In this document: positions 1 through 10,700 of the stretch, one piece after another | Layout of the letters: every line of letters starts with the position of its first letter | Numbering within the stretch: the stretch's first letter is position 1 | Assembly: GCA_016711435.1 (NCBI GenBank) | Contig: JADJSY010000036.1 | Coordinates: 14,203-78,202 of the forward strand | Length of the DNA stretch: 64,000 nt | Direction of reading: 5' to 3' | Source: Lewinellaceae bacterium | GTDB taxonomy: Bacteria; Bacteroidota; Bacteroidia; Chitinophagales; Saprospiraceae | The notes under the pieces: generated by a model | Told to the model about the DNA's origin: nothing | Databases searched by the model: none | The model's input: only the letters and a program-made list of their open reading frames with translations | Translations under genes and position numbers: made by a program

Positions 1-2471
1 TACGGCGCAATGGTATCTACATTGGTTGCGTCAAAATAGTATTCGCCATTGGCATTCGTTGTTGTTACAGCAACAGCATTGCCGTTGCGGTCGTATAATT
101 CAACTTTTACATTGGACATAACATCCTCACAGGGGTCCTGAATACCATTTTTATTTTTATCATTCCAGATACGGTTACCAATCTGGGTATTCGTCGGGAG
201 TGCACAGATCAGTTCAAGGTCGCCAAGGCCGGATGCCTTACCGAAGTTACCAGTAGGACGAATATCCGCGCTTTCAAAGACGCAGAAAGCCCGTACGTAA
301 TCACCCGTTTCATTATTCAGGGTACGAACGCCGTTTGACCAATAAGGCGGGCCCGTGAGCAGTGGGTCCATCATGGCTGCCATGATTTCGCCGGAACCAG
401 GGAGAATGGCCAGACCACCCATCATGATTTCGCTGTGACCGCCACCAGCCCAAATATCATTATAAAATTCACCAAAACCGGGACCTTCATTATTGCCGGC
501 GCCATAGCCCTCTATTGGGCCGGCTTTTGCATTGTTTTCTAACACATAAGCGCCGTTTTTGGAATATATACGCAGCATATCGCCACCGACGAAGCCCCAG
601 TAAAGGCCGTTGCCGGAGGGATCATTATCCTGCGAACCTGTCTGGAAACCTGTACGGTCACCAAAACCAAGTACCATCGAGCCATCGATATCAAATTCGA
701 TATCGCAAAGGATCGGCTGTGGATAAGCCAGATTTTGAGAGCCGCCACCGGCGTTCAAAATATCAAACCAGTCATCCGTCCAGGGATACCAGCCGGAGCG
801 ATCGGTTCCACCGAAAGGCGAACCTTTGGGATAAGTCAGGGGGAAATCAAAAAGTGTGGTCCAGGTATTCGGCCCCGGCGTAAATTCAAATACATAAGCG
901 CGCAGATCGCTTCTATCTTCTGATATTTGTGCATCTGCAATTGCGCCTACATATACTTTTCCTTTGTGTACTTTCAAGCCCCATGGACGAAGCACACCTC
1001 CTGGGACAGATCCAACAGGTAAATCATATTCATCCACATCACCCGCTACATGAGTATAGGGAGTAGCGGGATTGTTATCATCGTCCAGGCGTAAGCTTTG
1101 AAGTTTACGCGTATGCAAGTTTGTAAAATAGAGGGTATCACTATTTTCAGTGATGTCAATGTCGCCGATACCTACTTTACCAACATTAAGGAATCCATCC
1201 GGGTCGGCGTTGGGTTGGGCTCGGTTGGGCTGAAGGCCGCGTGCAGCGTTGCTGGGAATCGTACCGAGGCTTACGATAGGAGAAAGGTCTACAAAACTGG
1301 TGGTAGACGTGGCCGGCGTTGCGGTCATATCTGTTACATAGATAGCACCCAAACCACCGGGGCCCAAACCTGTGTGCCGACGAAGAAACGCTGAAGAATA
1401 GACAATCTTGTTGGCTTTATCATACGCTACACCCCAGCAGGAACCAACCTCGCTTTGTTTGGCGTAGACCGTAATCAGGGACATATCTACCGGTCCGTTT
1501 GAATTATAGGGGAAACCGACCAGGGCTGCATCGCCCGCTACGTCTCCTCCGACAAGCGGATTACCACGGGTATAACAAGGAATAAATACCTGCGGATTGG
1601 AATCACAGAAATCCGCTGGAATAAATACGCCAATATCGGTTCCGCAAGAAGGGGAATTCACAAATTGTACGGAAGTACGACTGTCCGTGCCATTGTTGCC
1701 CAGGCGATAATCCTTGGCTACCAGGCCCGCAGACAATACAAACTCGACGCGATAGGATTGTCCGTCTGTAAGGCCTGAAAAGAAATAGTTACCATCAATA
1801 TCTGTAGTCGTATTGTTGATAAAGGTGCTGGCGCCACTGGCATCACAGCCATATATACGCACCTCAACACCACTTTGGCCGTTGCTTTCGCCGGCTTGCT
1901 GAACACCATCCTGGTTGTAGTCGACGAAGGCTTTACCTCCTACTACACCGGGGCCGCCGACGCATGGATTGGGTGGACAAGCACTGGGAAGTTGGTACGT
2001 GTCTGAATCCAGGCAGTTGAGGTTGAAAGCTGCAGAAACGTTGCCGGACGAGCCGTCGGCATTCAGTTCAAAAGCCACTACCTGAGGAGAGACGATCAAC
2101 GCACTCGGCGAAATCGTTCTGCTTTGAGCGCCTAAGGTAACCGTAATGTTACCCCCTGGCGCATCTACCCAGGAGACTTCAACAGAAACCGTCGCTTTGC
2201 TTTGGCCATCGTAATAATAGCAGCTACTTTCGGTTACCCGTTCAATTGTAACGGAACAAACGTCAGGTGCTGCGTTTTGCTTATCGGCCTGTTCGGTCGC
2301 ATTGATGTTGCCGCTCGTCATCTTGGTGATGCTGAACAGTACATCGTCCATTGCCCTTGCAAACGAACTATTGCTCGCCCGCGCAAGAGACAAAACCAAA
2401 CCAAGCGCAACCACAGACAATAGTCCGTTGATTGCGCCTTGTTTCCAGTTTTTAGTAAAACCTTTTTTCAT
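1..2471 (-). CDS. SdrD B-like repeat surface protein, C-terminus outside window
   Basis: An uninterrupted frame runs from an ATG at 2471 to the left edge (about 823 codons, no stop), so the 3' end is missing. The start MKKGFTKNW is followed by a hydrophobic stretch (GLLSVVALGLVLSLA, residues 15-30), a secretion signal. Residues about 175-250 (GGKAFVDYNQDGVQQAGE, then DIDGNYFFSGL) and about 765-823 (IGNRIWNDKNKNGIQDPCE, then NANGEYYFD) are two SdrD_B-like beta-sandwich modules. I recognise no domain in the roughly 500 residues between. SdrD_B modules are known from secreted adhesins, and in Bacteroidota such proteins usually end with a T9SS sorting domain, which would lie beyond the edge. Surface location is inferred. 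No frameshift is visible in this gene. Confidence 0.85.
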   Translation of the reverse strand, partial: MKKGFTKNWKQGAINGLLSVVALGLVLSLARASNSSFARAMDDVLFSITKMTSGNINATEQADKQNAAPDVCSVTIERVTESSCYYYDGQSKATVSVEVSWVDAPGGNITVTLGAQSRTISPSALIVSPQVVAFELNADGSSGNVSAAFNLNCLDSDTYQLPSACPPNPCVGGPGVVGGKAFVDYNQDGVQQAGESNGQSGVEVRIYGCDASGASTFINNTTTDIDGNYFFSGLTDGQSYRVEFVLSAGLVAKDYRLGNNGTDSRTSVQFVNSPSCGTDIGVFIPADFCDSNPQVFIPCYTRGNPLVGGDVAGDAALVGFPYNSNGPVDMSLITVYAKQSEVGSCWGVAYDKANKIVYSSAFLRRHTGLGPGGLGAIYVTDMTATPATSTTSFVDLSPIVSLGTIPSNAARGLQPNRAQPNADPDGFLNVGKVGIGDIDITENSDTLYFTNLHTRKLQSLRLDDDNNPATPYTHVAGDVDEYDLPVGSVPGGVLRPWGLKVHKGKVYVGAIADAQISEDRSDLRAYVFEFTPGPNTWTTLFDFPLTYPKGSPFGGTDRSGWYPWTDDWFDILNAGGGSQNLAYPQPILCDIEFDIDGSMVLGFGDRTGFQTGSQDNDPSGNGLYWGFVGGDMLRIYSKNGAYVLENNAKAGPIEGYGAGNNEGPGFGEFYNDIWAGGGHSEIMMGGLAILPGSGEIMAAMMDPLLTGPPYWSNGVRTLNNETGDYVRAFCVFESADIRPTGNFGKASGLGDLELICALPTNTQIGNRIWNDKNKNGIQDPCEDVMSNVKVELYDRNGNAVAVTTTNANGEYYFDATNVDTIAP

Positions 2472-2507
2472 GAGAACTTATTTATTGAGTAAAACTTAAC
2501 GTGTAGT

Positions 2508-2879
2508 TTATTTGACAAATGGTAAAAAAAACGCCCTTTTCGGCACAAACTGTAGCCTGATCCGGTCAACTCCAGGCCAGGCAGGACGTATTCTAAAAAG
2601 CGTAATATTGGGAGGTATGAGAAGAAGACTTGAGCGCATGGTTATCAGCAGTGCTACCACTTTGATGATGAGCGTCCATCCATCTGTTAGTATTAATGAC
2701 CGTATGTTAACCGGTGCATTGCTGCCATACATGACAAAACCCGACAGACCAATCAAGGTCAGGCCGAGTAGCAAAACAAGTAGCGTGGTAGCGACCAGCG
2801 CGCGCCAGGGTTCAGTTATCACCTTACTTACCCTTCGCAAGCCGAACGCTCCCTTGCTTAAAAGGAGTGTACTTTTCAT
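2508..2879 (-). CDS. Possible small membrane protein, unknown
   Basis: A frame of about 123 codons beginning MKSTLLLSKGAFGLRR, with two hydrophobic segments (ALVATTLLVLLLGLTLIGLSG and a weaker one around TLIIKVVALLITM). It lies 37 bp upstream of the surface-protein start on the same strand. An in-frame upstream start at 2969 would add 30 residues of less convincing sequence. I recognise no family. An overlapping plus-strand frame (2512-2919) is of similar length but lacks membrane-like organisation. The gene is plausible but may be spurious. Confidence 0.3.
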   Translation of the reverse strand: MKSTLLLSKGAFGLRRVSKVITEPWRALVATTLLVLLLGLTLIGLSGFVMYGSNAPVNIRSLILTDGWTLIIKVVALLITMRSSLLLIPPNITLFRIRPAWPGVDRIRLQFVPKRAFFLPFVK

Positions 2880-3130
2880 AAGAATTGAGAAATTGATATG
2901 TATTAAAAAAAAAATTTGACTTCGTTTTGGCATGCTGTATGGGCAGGCCCCTTTGGACCCGCCCTTCATGCATTGATCATCACTTTTTCACTATTGCTCT
3001 TTTTATAAAACCCTGATTATCAGGCAATAAAATATCCTGTCCTGTGTATGCCACAAGAGTGCCTTATCGTCCGGGAGCAGTGCTTACGGACGGATTTTAC
3101 ATGTCATTTCAGAAAATTTGCAGCCTTCGT

Positions 3131-3547
3131 TTAAAAGTCTACAATCAAAAAACGCGAGGTTTCCCAAACCGGATAAATACCGGGGTAAACCTTTACAGGT
3201 TCTTTTGTCAGGGGCCGTGTCAACTCCACCGGCAATTCGTATAATTCATATACCTGAAAGAGCAGCCATCCAAAATGCCGCTTCATCGTACGGCGCTCTA
3301 TCGTCGATTTCCAGAAGGAAAATCTCAATTTACGTTCCGCTGTCACACTCATCCACGCAGTTATAACCGGACATTTTCCATCGAAAGGTTCGCCGTATGC
3401 CATCACCCTGCACACCCCGACTCCCTGACAATCCATACCCGGCGAGCCGAGTATTACTTCCGATTTTATTCTTTTGAGTGTTTGTTTGTGGGCATGGCGA
3501 TGAATCGACACTGCCGGAGTATCACCTGTGTGTACTTTTAAATCCAT
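3131..3547 (-). CDS. Hypothetical protein with Cys-containing GSPGMDCQGVGVCRV motif
   Basis: A 138-codon frame starting MDLKVHTGDTPAVSIHRHAHK. Its composition is protein-like: a motif with two cysteines (GSPGMDCQGVGVCRV, residues about 34-48), then an amphipathic, aromatic C-terminal half (FGWLLFQVYELYELPVE). There is no signal peptide and no membrane segment. It shares strand with all neighbours between 1 and 18.4 kb but is separated from them by non-coding gaps, so it is probably transcribed alone. Function is unknown; the paired cysteines could bind a metal, which is speculation. An antisense frame (3118-3366) looks like a shadow. Confidence 0.55.
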   Translation of the reverse strand: MDLKVHTGDTPAVSIHRHAHKQTLKRIKSEVILGSPGMDCQGVGVCRVMAYGEPFDGKCPVITAWMSVTAERKLRFSFWKSTIERRTMKRHFGWLLFQVYELYELPVELTRPLTKEPVKVYPGIYPVWETSRFLIVDF

Positions 3548-3994
3548 GTGCTATGCTTGTCCAAAGTGAAAAGTATAAAACCTCCCCGGAGAGGGAATGA
3601 CGTTGATTACATTGCCGGGCAGCCACGCTGCCGCTTCGTACTTACCTGGCCGCCCTGATCGGTTGATCTGAGGAAGCCGGGAAGGAATTATACGCCTGCA
3701 ATGTCAATTATGATCACGTCGTTACTTTTTTGAACAAACTGTACTGTGGTTGGTACTTGGAATTGGAGATTATGACCGTTGGCTGCTTGACTTTTCATAT
3801 CGACTTCGTTTGATTATTGATTACGAAGTCAAAGGTGGGACAGCAGGGTTACAGACCTTCGGACAGTAAGACCCTGTTTTTCACATGCGTTTTTTAGGTA
3901 TTTTTTATCATGCTATCAATCTAAATACTTGATTTTCAATAGTTTGAAGTAAATAAAAATAAACAAACCGAGTTAAATAAAGCCGTTTTAGCGC

Positions 3995-4037
3995 AAAAAA
4001 AAACGCCCAAAAACTGCTCAACAGCAGTTTTTGGGCG
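3995..4037 (-). terminator. Intrinsic terminator for the minus-strand gene at 4275-5824
   Basis: A perfect 15-bp stem (4004-4018 with 4023-4037; CGCCCAAAAACTGCT pairing AGCAGTTTTTGGGCG) closes a 4-nt loop. On the minus strand it is followed by a run of nine U. It lies about 240 bp past the stop codon at 4275. Confidence 0.8.
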
Positions 4038-4177
4038 AACCTTTCCACAAATTATATTTAAAAAAATAATTATTTGTATTCGAAGGCGGGATTAAAAAAA
4101 GAATAAGAGGTTGTGTCAAAAGTCGGATTCTACCTGAGCCATGGTTTTAGTGTGAAATTTAATTTAGCGTTACCTTG

Positions 4178-4210
4178 AACTTCCCGAAAGTTTAAAACTT
4201 TCGGGAAGTT
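4178..4210. repeat. 33-nt palindrome
   Basis: Arms AACTTCCCGAAAGTTT and AAACTTTCGGGAAGTT (16 bp, perfect) are separated by one base. There is no U-tract on either side, so it is not a standard terminator. It sits just past the stop at 4275 and may protect a 3' end or be an interspersed palindromic repeat. Confidence 0.7.
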
Positions 4211-4274
4211 TCGCACCTAAAAACCAAGTATAATTTGGCGCCTTATTCCGCTTCGACCCTTTTGACACAACCAC

Positions 4275-5507
4275 TTAACCTACTTTTCTGAGCGGAACAC
4301 TCGTCTTGACAATTTGATTTTGCAAAGCCTCCAACGCCATTTCCCAAAGGTGTTCATACGGGATAATTTCAATTTCATGCGTCTGATATGCTACATCGAG
4401 CGGCAAGGTATTGAGTTGATCGATGTACTTCTGTGCTTTACGCACGACAGCCTCTCTGTGAAAGGATGCTGCCGGTATCTGCAACAGCGCCTTGATAAAA
4501 CAATTGCTGCGGAATGTTTCATTTTGCTTGAGGTAGCGCCCACAGTATTTTTCCACGGCTTCAATGCGGTCAATCGATTGGTGGTAGTTTTGCTCGGAAA
4601 TCGCAAACAACGTTTGAATTATCAGGATAGGGATATTCATACCCTGCTTGTCCCTGGAATAGGTAGGAATATCGTTGAGGAATTTTTTTAATTTGAACTT
4701 AGAGACATAGTTCTCAGGAAACTGAATTTTTCCGATCATCACAAGATAATGTGAATACGCCTCATAAATTTTCCACATCTCTGTGATCTGCGGAGGCAGA
4801 TTCCCGTTGCTACCACTGCGGATGCGTGTTTGAACAGCATCACAAACCTGAAATGCCTCCTCGTAGTGGCGGGTATAGGTAGCCAGCAAATAGAACAACT
4901 CCTGCAACTTGTACCAGTTGAAAGACCCCTCCTCGAACACGCTTTGATATTGCCGGATAATCGCCTCTCCTTTTTCAAATTCCTGTAGCTGAATATAACA
5001 CACAATCAGTTGATAATAAAAGGCTTGCAACGGCAGGTTGCTCTCGAAAGTTTTTTTTCTAAAAAATGCGATCGCGTCTTCACACACCCTGGCTGTAGCG
5101 GCATAATCATTGCGGCTGCTGTGTATCATTACCTGAATCATGCGACCGCAGAGATGCAGGCGAAACGATTCGCTGCGTTCCATGTGCTGCTGAACGGATT
5201 GGAAATATTCCCGCGCCTTGTCTGAAATGCTGGTTTTGGAAGACTTGCTGTTGACAAAATAACTGACCAAATGCGTATAGTTGTCTTCCGCTTCATTTTC
5301 CATCATCCACACTTCCTGCTGTTGCTGATACATCTCCCGGTACAGGTTATAACGGTCGAGGTTGCCGTGGATCGTCCCGTAATGCAGCCGAAGCGCCGAA
5401 AGAATGCTCAGCGATAGTTCCGTGAACTCAAAATGGAGGGTTTGCTTCAGCAGGTCTTCCATCAATGAAATACTGACCCGCTTGGCATTTTTTGACAGCA
5501 ACACCAT
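4275..5507 (-). CDS. Helical TPR-like protein, C-terminal part (frameshifted gene)
   Basis: 410 codons from an internal ATG. The frame really continues upstream (KAYFECNRKWSASMVLLSKN) into the N-terminal piece at 5462-5824. The protein is almost entirely helical, with spaced aromatic and Ala/Leu positions such as AREYFQSVQQH, FYYQLIVCYIQLQEFEKGEAI and LFYLLATYTRHYEEAFQVC, which resemble tetratricopeptide-like repeats. I recognise no catalytic motif, signal peptide or membrane segment, so a cytoplasmic protein-interaction role is only a guess. The restored protein would be about 516 residues and ends at a clear terminator. Confidence 0.7.
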   Translation of the reverse strand: MVLLSKNAKRVSISLMEDLLKQTLHFEFTELSLSILSALRLHYGTIHGNLDRYNLYREMYQQQQEVWMMENEAEDNYTHLVSYFVNSKSSKTSISDKAREYFQSVQQHMERSESFRLHLCGRMIQVMIHSSRNDYAATARVCEDAIAFFRKKTFESNLPLQAFYYQLIVCYIQLQEFEKGEAIIRQYQSVFEEGSFNWYKLQELFYLLATYTRHYEEAFQVCDAVQTRIRSGSNGNLPPQITEMWKIYEAYSHYLVMIGKIQFPENYVSKFKLKKFLNDIPTYSRDKQGMNIPILIIQTLFAISEQNYHQSIDRIEAVEKYCGRYLKQNETFRSNCFIKALLQIPAASFHREAVVRKAQKYIDQLNTLPLDVAYQTHEIEIIPYEHLWEMALEALQNQIVKTSVPLRKVG

Positions 5508-5824
5508 GGAGGCCGACCACTTGCGGTTGCACTCGAAATAGGCTTTCTGCCGGTCCGTACCCCCGGAGTGCGAAATTCCAGCAGAAAAACGACACTTAGT
5601 ATCCGCTCCTGAAGGCGCTCACGGAGGTTGATAAATTTAGCCCCTGGTTTCTGACCAGGGTAAAGCAATGCAATAGCGTCTTCATCAGACCGTACCCGGC
5701 CATCGTGAATCGCTTCACAGAGCTGCTCCATCAGCGAGTCCGGTTCGAAGATAAATCGCCACAGACCGCCTGATTTGAGCTTGTTTATATTGATAGAACT
5801 GATAAGTTCAATTAATTCATCCAT
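5462..5824 (-). CDS. Helical TPR-like protein, N-terminal part (frameshifted gene)
   Basis: Begins MDELIELISSININKLKSGGLW at 5824. The frame is meaningful to LLEFRTPG and then degenerates (RKPISSATASGRPPWCCC). Adding one base to the C5 run at 5560-5564 (G5 on the coding strand) would give RTPGGTDRQKAYFECNRKW and join it to the 4275-5507 frame. I therefore read the two as one gene of about 516 codons, broken by a homopolymer indel. Whether the shift is in the organism or in the consensus cannot be told from the sequence. Confidence 0.65.
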   Translation of the reverse strand: MDELIELISSININKLKSGGLWRFIFEPDSLMEQLCEAIHDGRVRSDEDAIALLYPGQKPGAKFINLRERLQERILSVVFLLEFRTPGVRTGRKPISSATASGRPPWCCCQKMPSGSVFH

Positions 5825-6298
5825 GTTTGTGTTTGCCTGTTTTTACAATAACCAATAGGAATAAACCACTCGGGTTTGTTACCAACAGCCGGCCGTCAAA
5901 GGGTTTAGACACCTTTGCAGCAATATCGTTATTAAACAAACCAGTGTTATCGGGAAGTCAAAAAGTCAGGAAAACACACTATTTGGAAGAATCAACGGAT
6001 CAAAAGCGATACGCAATTGTTCAGAAGGTCGCTTAAACATGAGATTAAATTTTAAAAGTGAAAACGTTAAATATAGGAGGCATGTACACAAGAAGAGGAT
6101 CCTTGCAGTACAGGCACAATGCTTCAATAGGCACGCGATTAAAGGAAATTAGATTAATAAATAAATAGATATGTCATGGATAAATCATCTATCCGTCAAA
6201 TGTAAGGTCTTCTCTCTTTCAATGGTAATAAGATGGCGTTTTTTATACGAATTTCATCTCATATGTCTGTGGGGTGTCAGATTTTTTTAAACACTCCC

Positions 6299-6337
6299 AA
6301 AAAAAAGCCCTTCCCCCGCGCAGGCAGGAGAAGGGCT
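6299..6337 (-). terminator. Intrinsic terminator of the giant adhesin gene
   Basis: Stem AGCCCTTC (6306-6313) pairs with GAAGGGCT (6330-6337) around a GC-rich loop, followed on the minus strand by eight U (6306-6299). It lies about 90 bp past the stop at 6427. Confidence 0.7.
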
Positions 6338-6362
6338 AACTATTTTTTACCGATCAGGAAGA

Positions 6363-6397
6363 GACGTTTACTAAACTTTTCAAGTTTAGTAAACGTC
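6363..6397. repeat. 16-bp perfect hairpin after the adhesin stop
   Basis: GACGTTTACTAAACTT and its exact reverse complement are separated by TTC. It lies between the adhesin stop and the terminator, without its own U-tract. It is comparable in size and placement to the palindrome at 4178-4210. Confidence 0.65.
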
Positions 6398-6426
6398 ATC
6401 TCCGTTTCGCCGATCCCGAATCGGCG

Positions 6427-7761
6427 TTACTTGGACTGAATCATTTTCTTCGTTGCGCTGTCCGTAGCGGTTTCGAGTGTGTAGTACAGCAAACCTGTGG
6501 TGTTCAACAGGGCACGGTCTACACTGATTGTGTTGTAACCTTTCGCGAACTCACCGTTTTGTGTGAATACCATACGACCGGTTTCGTCGAAGATGCGCAG
6601 GGTAGCGTTAGCCGCTTCTGGCAAGTGGAAACCGATGAATGTTTTGTTCACAAACGGGTTCGGCTGGTTTTGATACAACTCGAAGCCTACACCTGAGATC
6701 ACGGAACCTGCTGCACCGTTGAAACGGAACGCTACGTCCAGACGATCGTTCGTCAGGCTGTAACCTTCTGCTTTCGTGATGCGGCTGGATACACCCAACA
6801 TGTTGCTGATCTGACCGGCTTTAGTAGCGCGGAAAGTAACTGCAAATTCGTTGGCTGCTCCGTCAACAGAAGTAGTGATCGCATCAGCGAATACGCCGAA
6901 GTTATCCAACTTCATATCTGTTCCAGGTACTATATCTACTACTTCCAGGCCGTTGAAGTTCATCGTGAACTGGTAACCTTGTACGCGCTCTGCACCTTTG
7001 AAGTTGACGGTGAATACCTCACCGGCTTTCACCGTGCGGTCTTGAACGTCGAACAACATCGTTGCTGCCGTGCGATCGTCTACCGATTGCAGGCTGTTAG
7101 CGATAGCCGTACCGTTTACGTCACCAATTTTAACACCTTCAAAGTTGTTCACCATCATGTTGCCTGACAGGCTGCCGATGGAGATATTCTCCGGAATAGC
7201 AGACTGGAATGGATTGGATGGGTCCGGGAACGAGTAGGATTTGTCTACAAATCTCCACGAAGTGTTGTTCGGCAGTTCGTTGTAGATACCCAGGATCAGT
7301 TTGCGGAATTCCACGATGTCGAACGTCGTGATCGAACCGGAACGGTTCGCGTCAGCAGCGATCATTTTGTATGGTGTATTCAATGGCTCCAGACCCAAAA
7401 TGTGCTTGGATACCAACACTAAGTCATACGTGGTTACGCCGTTCAGCGGGTTGTCGTCTTTCGTGGGTGTAACGGTTATGTTTGCGCCCATTGGAACGTT
7501 CGCAAAGTTGAATGCGCCGTTGTCGCCGGTTGGGAACGTCATGTTCACGTTCGGTGTACCGTTGAGTTCAACATTCGCCTGCTCGACGCCTTGTGTGCCG
7601 TTAGTCAGTGCACCTGCTACCGTAGCGGTTGCAGGAGTGTTACAACCAACCAGGTTGGCTTGTACGTTGACATAAGCCGTGCAGAAATCTGCCCTGCCTG
7701 CTGCGTCGATCAGCCATACTTCCACCGGAACACTGGTACCCTGGTCATCGCAGGTCACCAC
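6427..7761 (-). CDS. Giant T9SS adhesin, C-terminal segment (sorting domain)
   Basis: 444 codons, the last segment of a gene starting near 18433. In order: a CnaB-like sandwich (about 43-100, ATVAGALTNGTQGVEQANV), a dockerin-like calcium motif (137-148, DANRSGSITTFD), a cohesin-like beta domain (about 234-347, AGEVFTVNFKGAERVQGYQF), and a type-A Por secretion C-terminal sorting domain (about 360-444, YQNQPNPFVNKTFIGFHLPE then ATLRIFDETGRMV). This domain routes proteins through the T9SS to the cell surface. The ATG at the given start is not the true one: adding a base near 7823 joins this frame to the 7755-11852 segment (VSGIRQDDPDYDHTSFPAG precedes it in frame). Confidence 0.9.
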   Translation of the reverse strand: MVTCDDQGTSVPVEVWLIDAAGRADFCTAYVNVQANLVGCNTPATATVAGALTNGTQGVEQANVELNGTPNVNMTFPTGDNGAFNFANVPMGANITVTPTKDDNPLNGVTTYDLVLVSKHILGLEPLNTPYKMIAADANRSGSITTFDIVEFRKLILGIYNELPNNTSWRFVDKSYSFPDPSNPFQSAIPENISIGSLSGNMMVNNFEGVKIGDVNGTAIANSLQSVDDRTAATMLFDVQDRTVKAGEVFTVNFKGAERVQGYQFTMNFNGLEVVDIVPGTDMKLDNFGVFADAITTSVDGAANEFAVTFRATKAGQISNMLGVSSRITKAEGYSLTNDRLDVAFRFNGAAGSVISGVGFELYQNQPNPFVNKTFIGFHLPEAANATLRIFDETGRMVFTQNGEFAKGYNTISVDRALLNTTGLLYYTLETATDSATKKMIQSK

Positions 7762-10700
7762 GATGCTTTGTGGGGAACCGGCCGGGAAACTGGTATGGTC
7801 GTAGTCGGGATCATCCTGGCGAATACCGCTACTTTCAGGATGTCGGCCGGTGTGCAGTTGTCTTCAGCGTACAGGAAGAAGTCGCTTGTCCACAGGGTAG
7901 CCATACCGCCAAACATCAGGTTGATGTTTACGTCGGCACAGGCAACTGTTGGAGCCTTACAGTCGCGGATCGTGAATATCTCTTCGCATACTGCTTCGTT
8001 ACCACAACCGTCTTCTGCAATCCACTTGATCTTGTGTGTACCGTGTGGCAGGTTCGGGTTTTGTACCGTTCCGCCGGCTGTCCGCCAGATCACACGTGCA
8101 CCGGTCAGCGTTTGTTCGATGTTGAACGCATACGGGTTGCCGCTCAGGTCAAATTTGCGAACCTGGCCGTTGCCGTAGTTCGGTTGCTGGTAGTTGTTGT
8201 AACGTACCCGGCCATACAGACCGCCCGGACGTGTCGTGTTCGCATCTGCGCTCGAAATAACTGTTTCCATGATTCCGTCATTGTCCAGGTCGAGGAACAA
8301 CAGGTAGCGGAAACGAAGACCGCCAATCGGGGAAATCGTATCGCACAGGTCTTCCGCTGTAACAGAGAGTACCGTTTTGTCCGTCTCGCACAGGTTGTGC
8401 GATTGGGTGCCGTTATCCCACCACAGGTCGCCGTCGTTCCAGTAGCGCAAGCCGTCTGTATCGAAGTTGGAACTGTAGTCGCAAGTGTCGATTGGTGTGC
8501 AGGTAATCGTCGGTGGCGTTTGGTCGATCACTTTGATGATCTGCTTGTACGTCACACAGTTCCGTGATACCCAACCCATTCCTTGAGGTCTTGGGTCGTT
8601 CCAACCTAATCCCGGAGGAGTTGGTACGTTTGCAGCCGGTACACCACCCCATACTCTCACAGTACGGCCATACTGGCGTTGGTGATCGTAGCATGGATCA
8701 TCCGGCACGTATGTGCACCAGTTGATCACTGTCCAGGTACGTTCGATTTTGTAGCAGGCATCCGGTACAACCGTGAAGTATACATCGTTGTAGGATATAC
8801 CGATCAGTTCGCAACCTTCGTCGTTCGTGATTTGTGGGTAGCCGAAATCAGGCGTACCTACACAGTTCTCGGTGTCGTCAGCAGGGAATACGATGGTGTA
8901 ATCCTCGTTGTAGTTCACAATGATACGCTGGGTGCAGCTGCTGCTGAAGCCGTAGCAATCCCATGCAGTAAAGCGGCGGATAATAGTGCCTTTGTTGCAG
9001 GTAGTATCGAAGGCTGCGCCAGGGAAACCGCTGTAGTATGTTTTTTGAGTCATACCACAAACACCGGGAATAGCAGTCGTTCCCGCAGGAATGTTTGTTA
9101 CTCCGCCTGGTTCAGCGCTGGTTGGAGGTGTTTCATCCAGGCAGCAGTTGTCGTAAGCGCTTGGGTAGCCATATGCCCACAGGCTTGGCTCAAAGTTCTC
9201 GCAGGCAACCGTTACGTGTGCCGGTGGCAGACAGACAGGTTTGATTTTGTCCTGTACTTCCACGTCGATCATACATTCGTTGTAGATATACTGGATGCAG
9301 TTAGTTTCAGGGTCGAGAAGCGGCAAGCCGTTTTCATCCGTGTAGTAAGCCCAGTGGCCATAAATGTCCAACTGGTACACACGCAGGATGATACGCTGGG
9401 TAGTACCTACCTCGCAGCAGTAGAATTTGATCGAGTCATTTTCTGCAGTTGCAATATCGTATTCATCGTTAAAGCCGTTGCCCTGCTCGTAATTCAACCC
9501 GCCGCAAGAGGCGATACTCCAGTTGTCGCAACCTTCAGCAAATTTCAGGTCTTCTATACAATCGCTGTAACCGGTATCGGCGCGCATACGGCGAACCGTG
9601 AAGGCGATATCGTTACAGTTGTCGTATGAACCCTGGTTGAAGGCAGAAGCCGGAACCCAGGTCACACCGCCGAATTTGCAGTCGCCGCTTGGCGCGTAGC
9701 AGTCCGTCAGATCATCCGAACCGATGGCAACAGTGGTAAACTCCGTGCAGGTAGCAACCGGTGGAATATCGTCCACAACGGTCAGCCAGAATGTGCAGGT
9801 ATTGATGTTACCGCACACATCTTCAGCGAAGTAGGTTACCAGGTGGCGACCGATCGGCAGGCAAGGTGTGGTGCCATAGTTACCCAAAGTATCACAATCC
9901 CAGAAATTGTTGCCCTGGAAAGTTTCCAGTTTGAATTGGCCTGGGTTGGTCGTTTTATTCAAAGTGTAGGTTGCAATCACCAATGGATCAGGATCTGTAT
10001 CAAGGTCGTCGCCATCAGGACCCGTCGGGTACTGTTCGTACACCCTGATCTTCGCGCTGATGATAGCGGTCGGTGAGCAACGGTCTTCCACAATCACATT
10101 CGGGAGGTCAACCGTAGCGCAGCACTGCGACGGGTTGGTAGATACCGTCATGTCCGCAGGGCAGGCAATTTCAGGACCTTCGTCGTCCACCACTTTAATC
10201 AACTGTTCGGATGTCCAGGTTTCGTTGGTACACCAGTCCAGCACAACCCAGCGGCGCTGGATTTTGAACGTACCGGCGCATATATCGATCCGGGTATCCG
10301 TGTACGATGCACCCAGGTTGCACAGGCCGCCCGAGACACCACAACCTATCACGTTGATATTCTGCGGGGTGGCGATCAGCGGGTACACACCTGCGAAAGG
10401 AACACTGTATTGGACGCCACGCGAAGCCAGGTCGCAAGGACGTACGCCGGGGGCGTCGCCGCAACCGGCACAGTCGATCGTAATATCATCCGGGAAGTCG
10501 ATGTCCTCATGGGTGAACGGCTCCAGGTAGAATATCTGCGTACACTGCACAGAATTACCCCAGGAGTCTTTTGCTGTCCAGGTGCGTACGATACGCCCGA
10601 TACTACAAGCATTTACGCCGGGGAAATATTCATCTTCTTTGTACAAATTAGCGCCGGGTACATTCGGGTTCGCCACGATCGTATTTATCTGGCCTTCGCA

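Larger units (their letters stand above)
3548..4274. other. Non-coding gap with two hairpins
   Basis: This 727-bp gap has no convincing frame on either strand. It holds a strong intrinsic terminator (4004-4037) and a 33-nt near-perfect palindrome (4178-4210), listed separately. The rest is AT-rich sequence in which I see nothing else. Confidence 0.6.
5825..6426. other. Non-coding gap ahead of the helical protein gene
   Basis: These 600 bp lie between the ATG at 5824 and the stop of the giant adhesin at 6427. Two small plus-strand frames (5827-6036 and 6233-6439) look random, and the second runs through a terminator hairpin. The gap holds the adhesin terminator (6299-6337) and a 16-bp hairpin (6363-6397). 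A promoter for the gene ending at 4275 should be here, but I could not identify one. Confidence 0.5.

Noticed and set aside
2512..2919. 135-codon plus-strand frame
   Set aside because: Overlaps the minus-strand candidate, which has better membrane-protein organisation and the same strand as all neighbours.
5827..6036. 69-codon plus-strand frame
   Set aside because: No motif, atypical composition, isolated against minus-strand neighbours.
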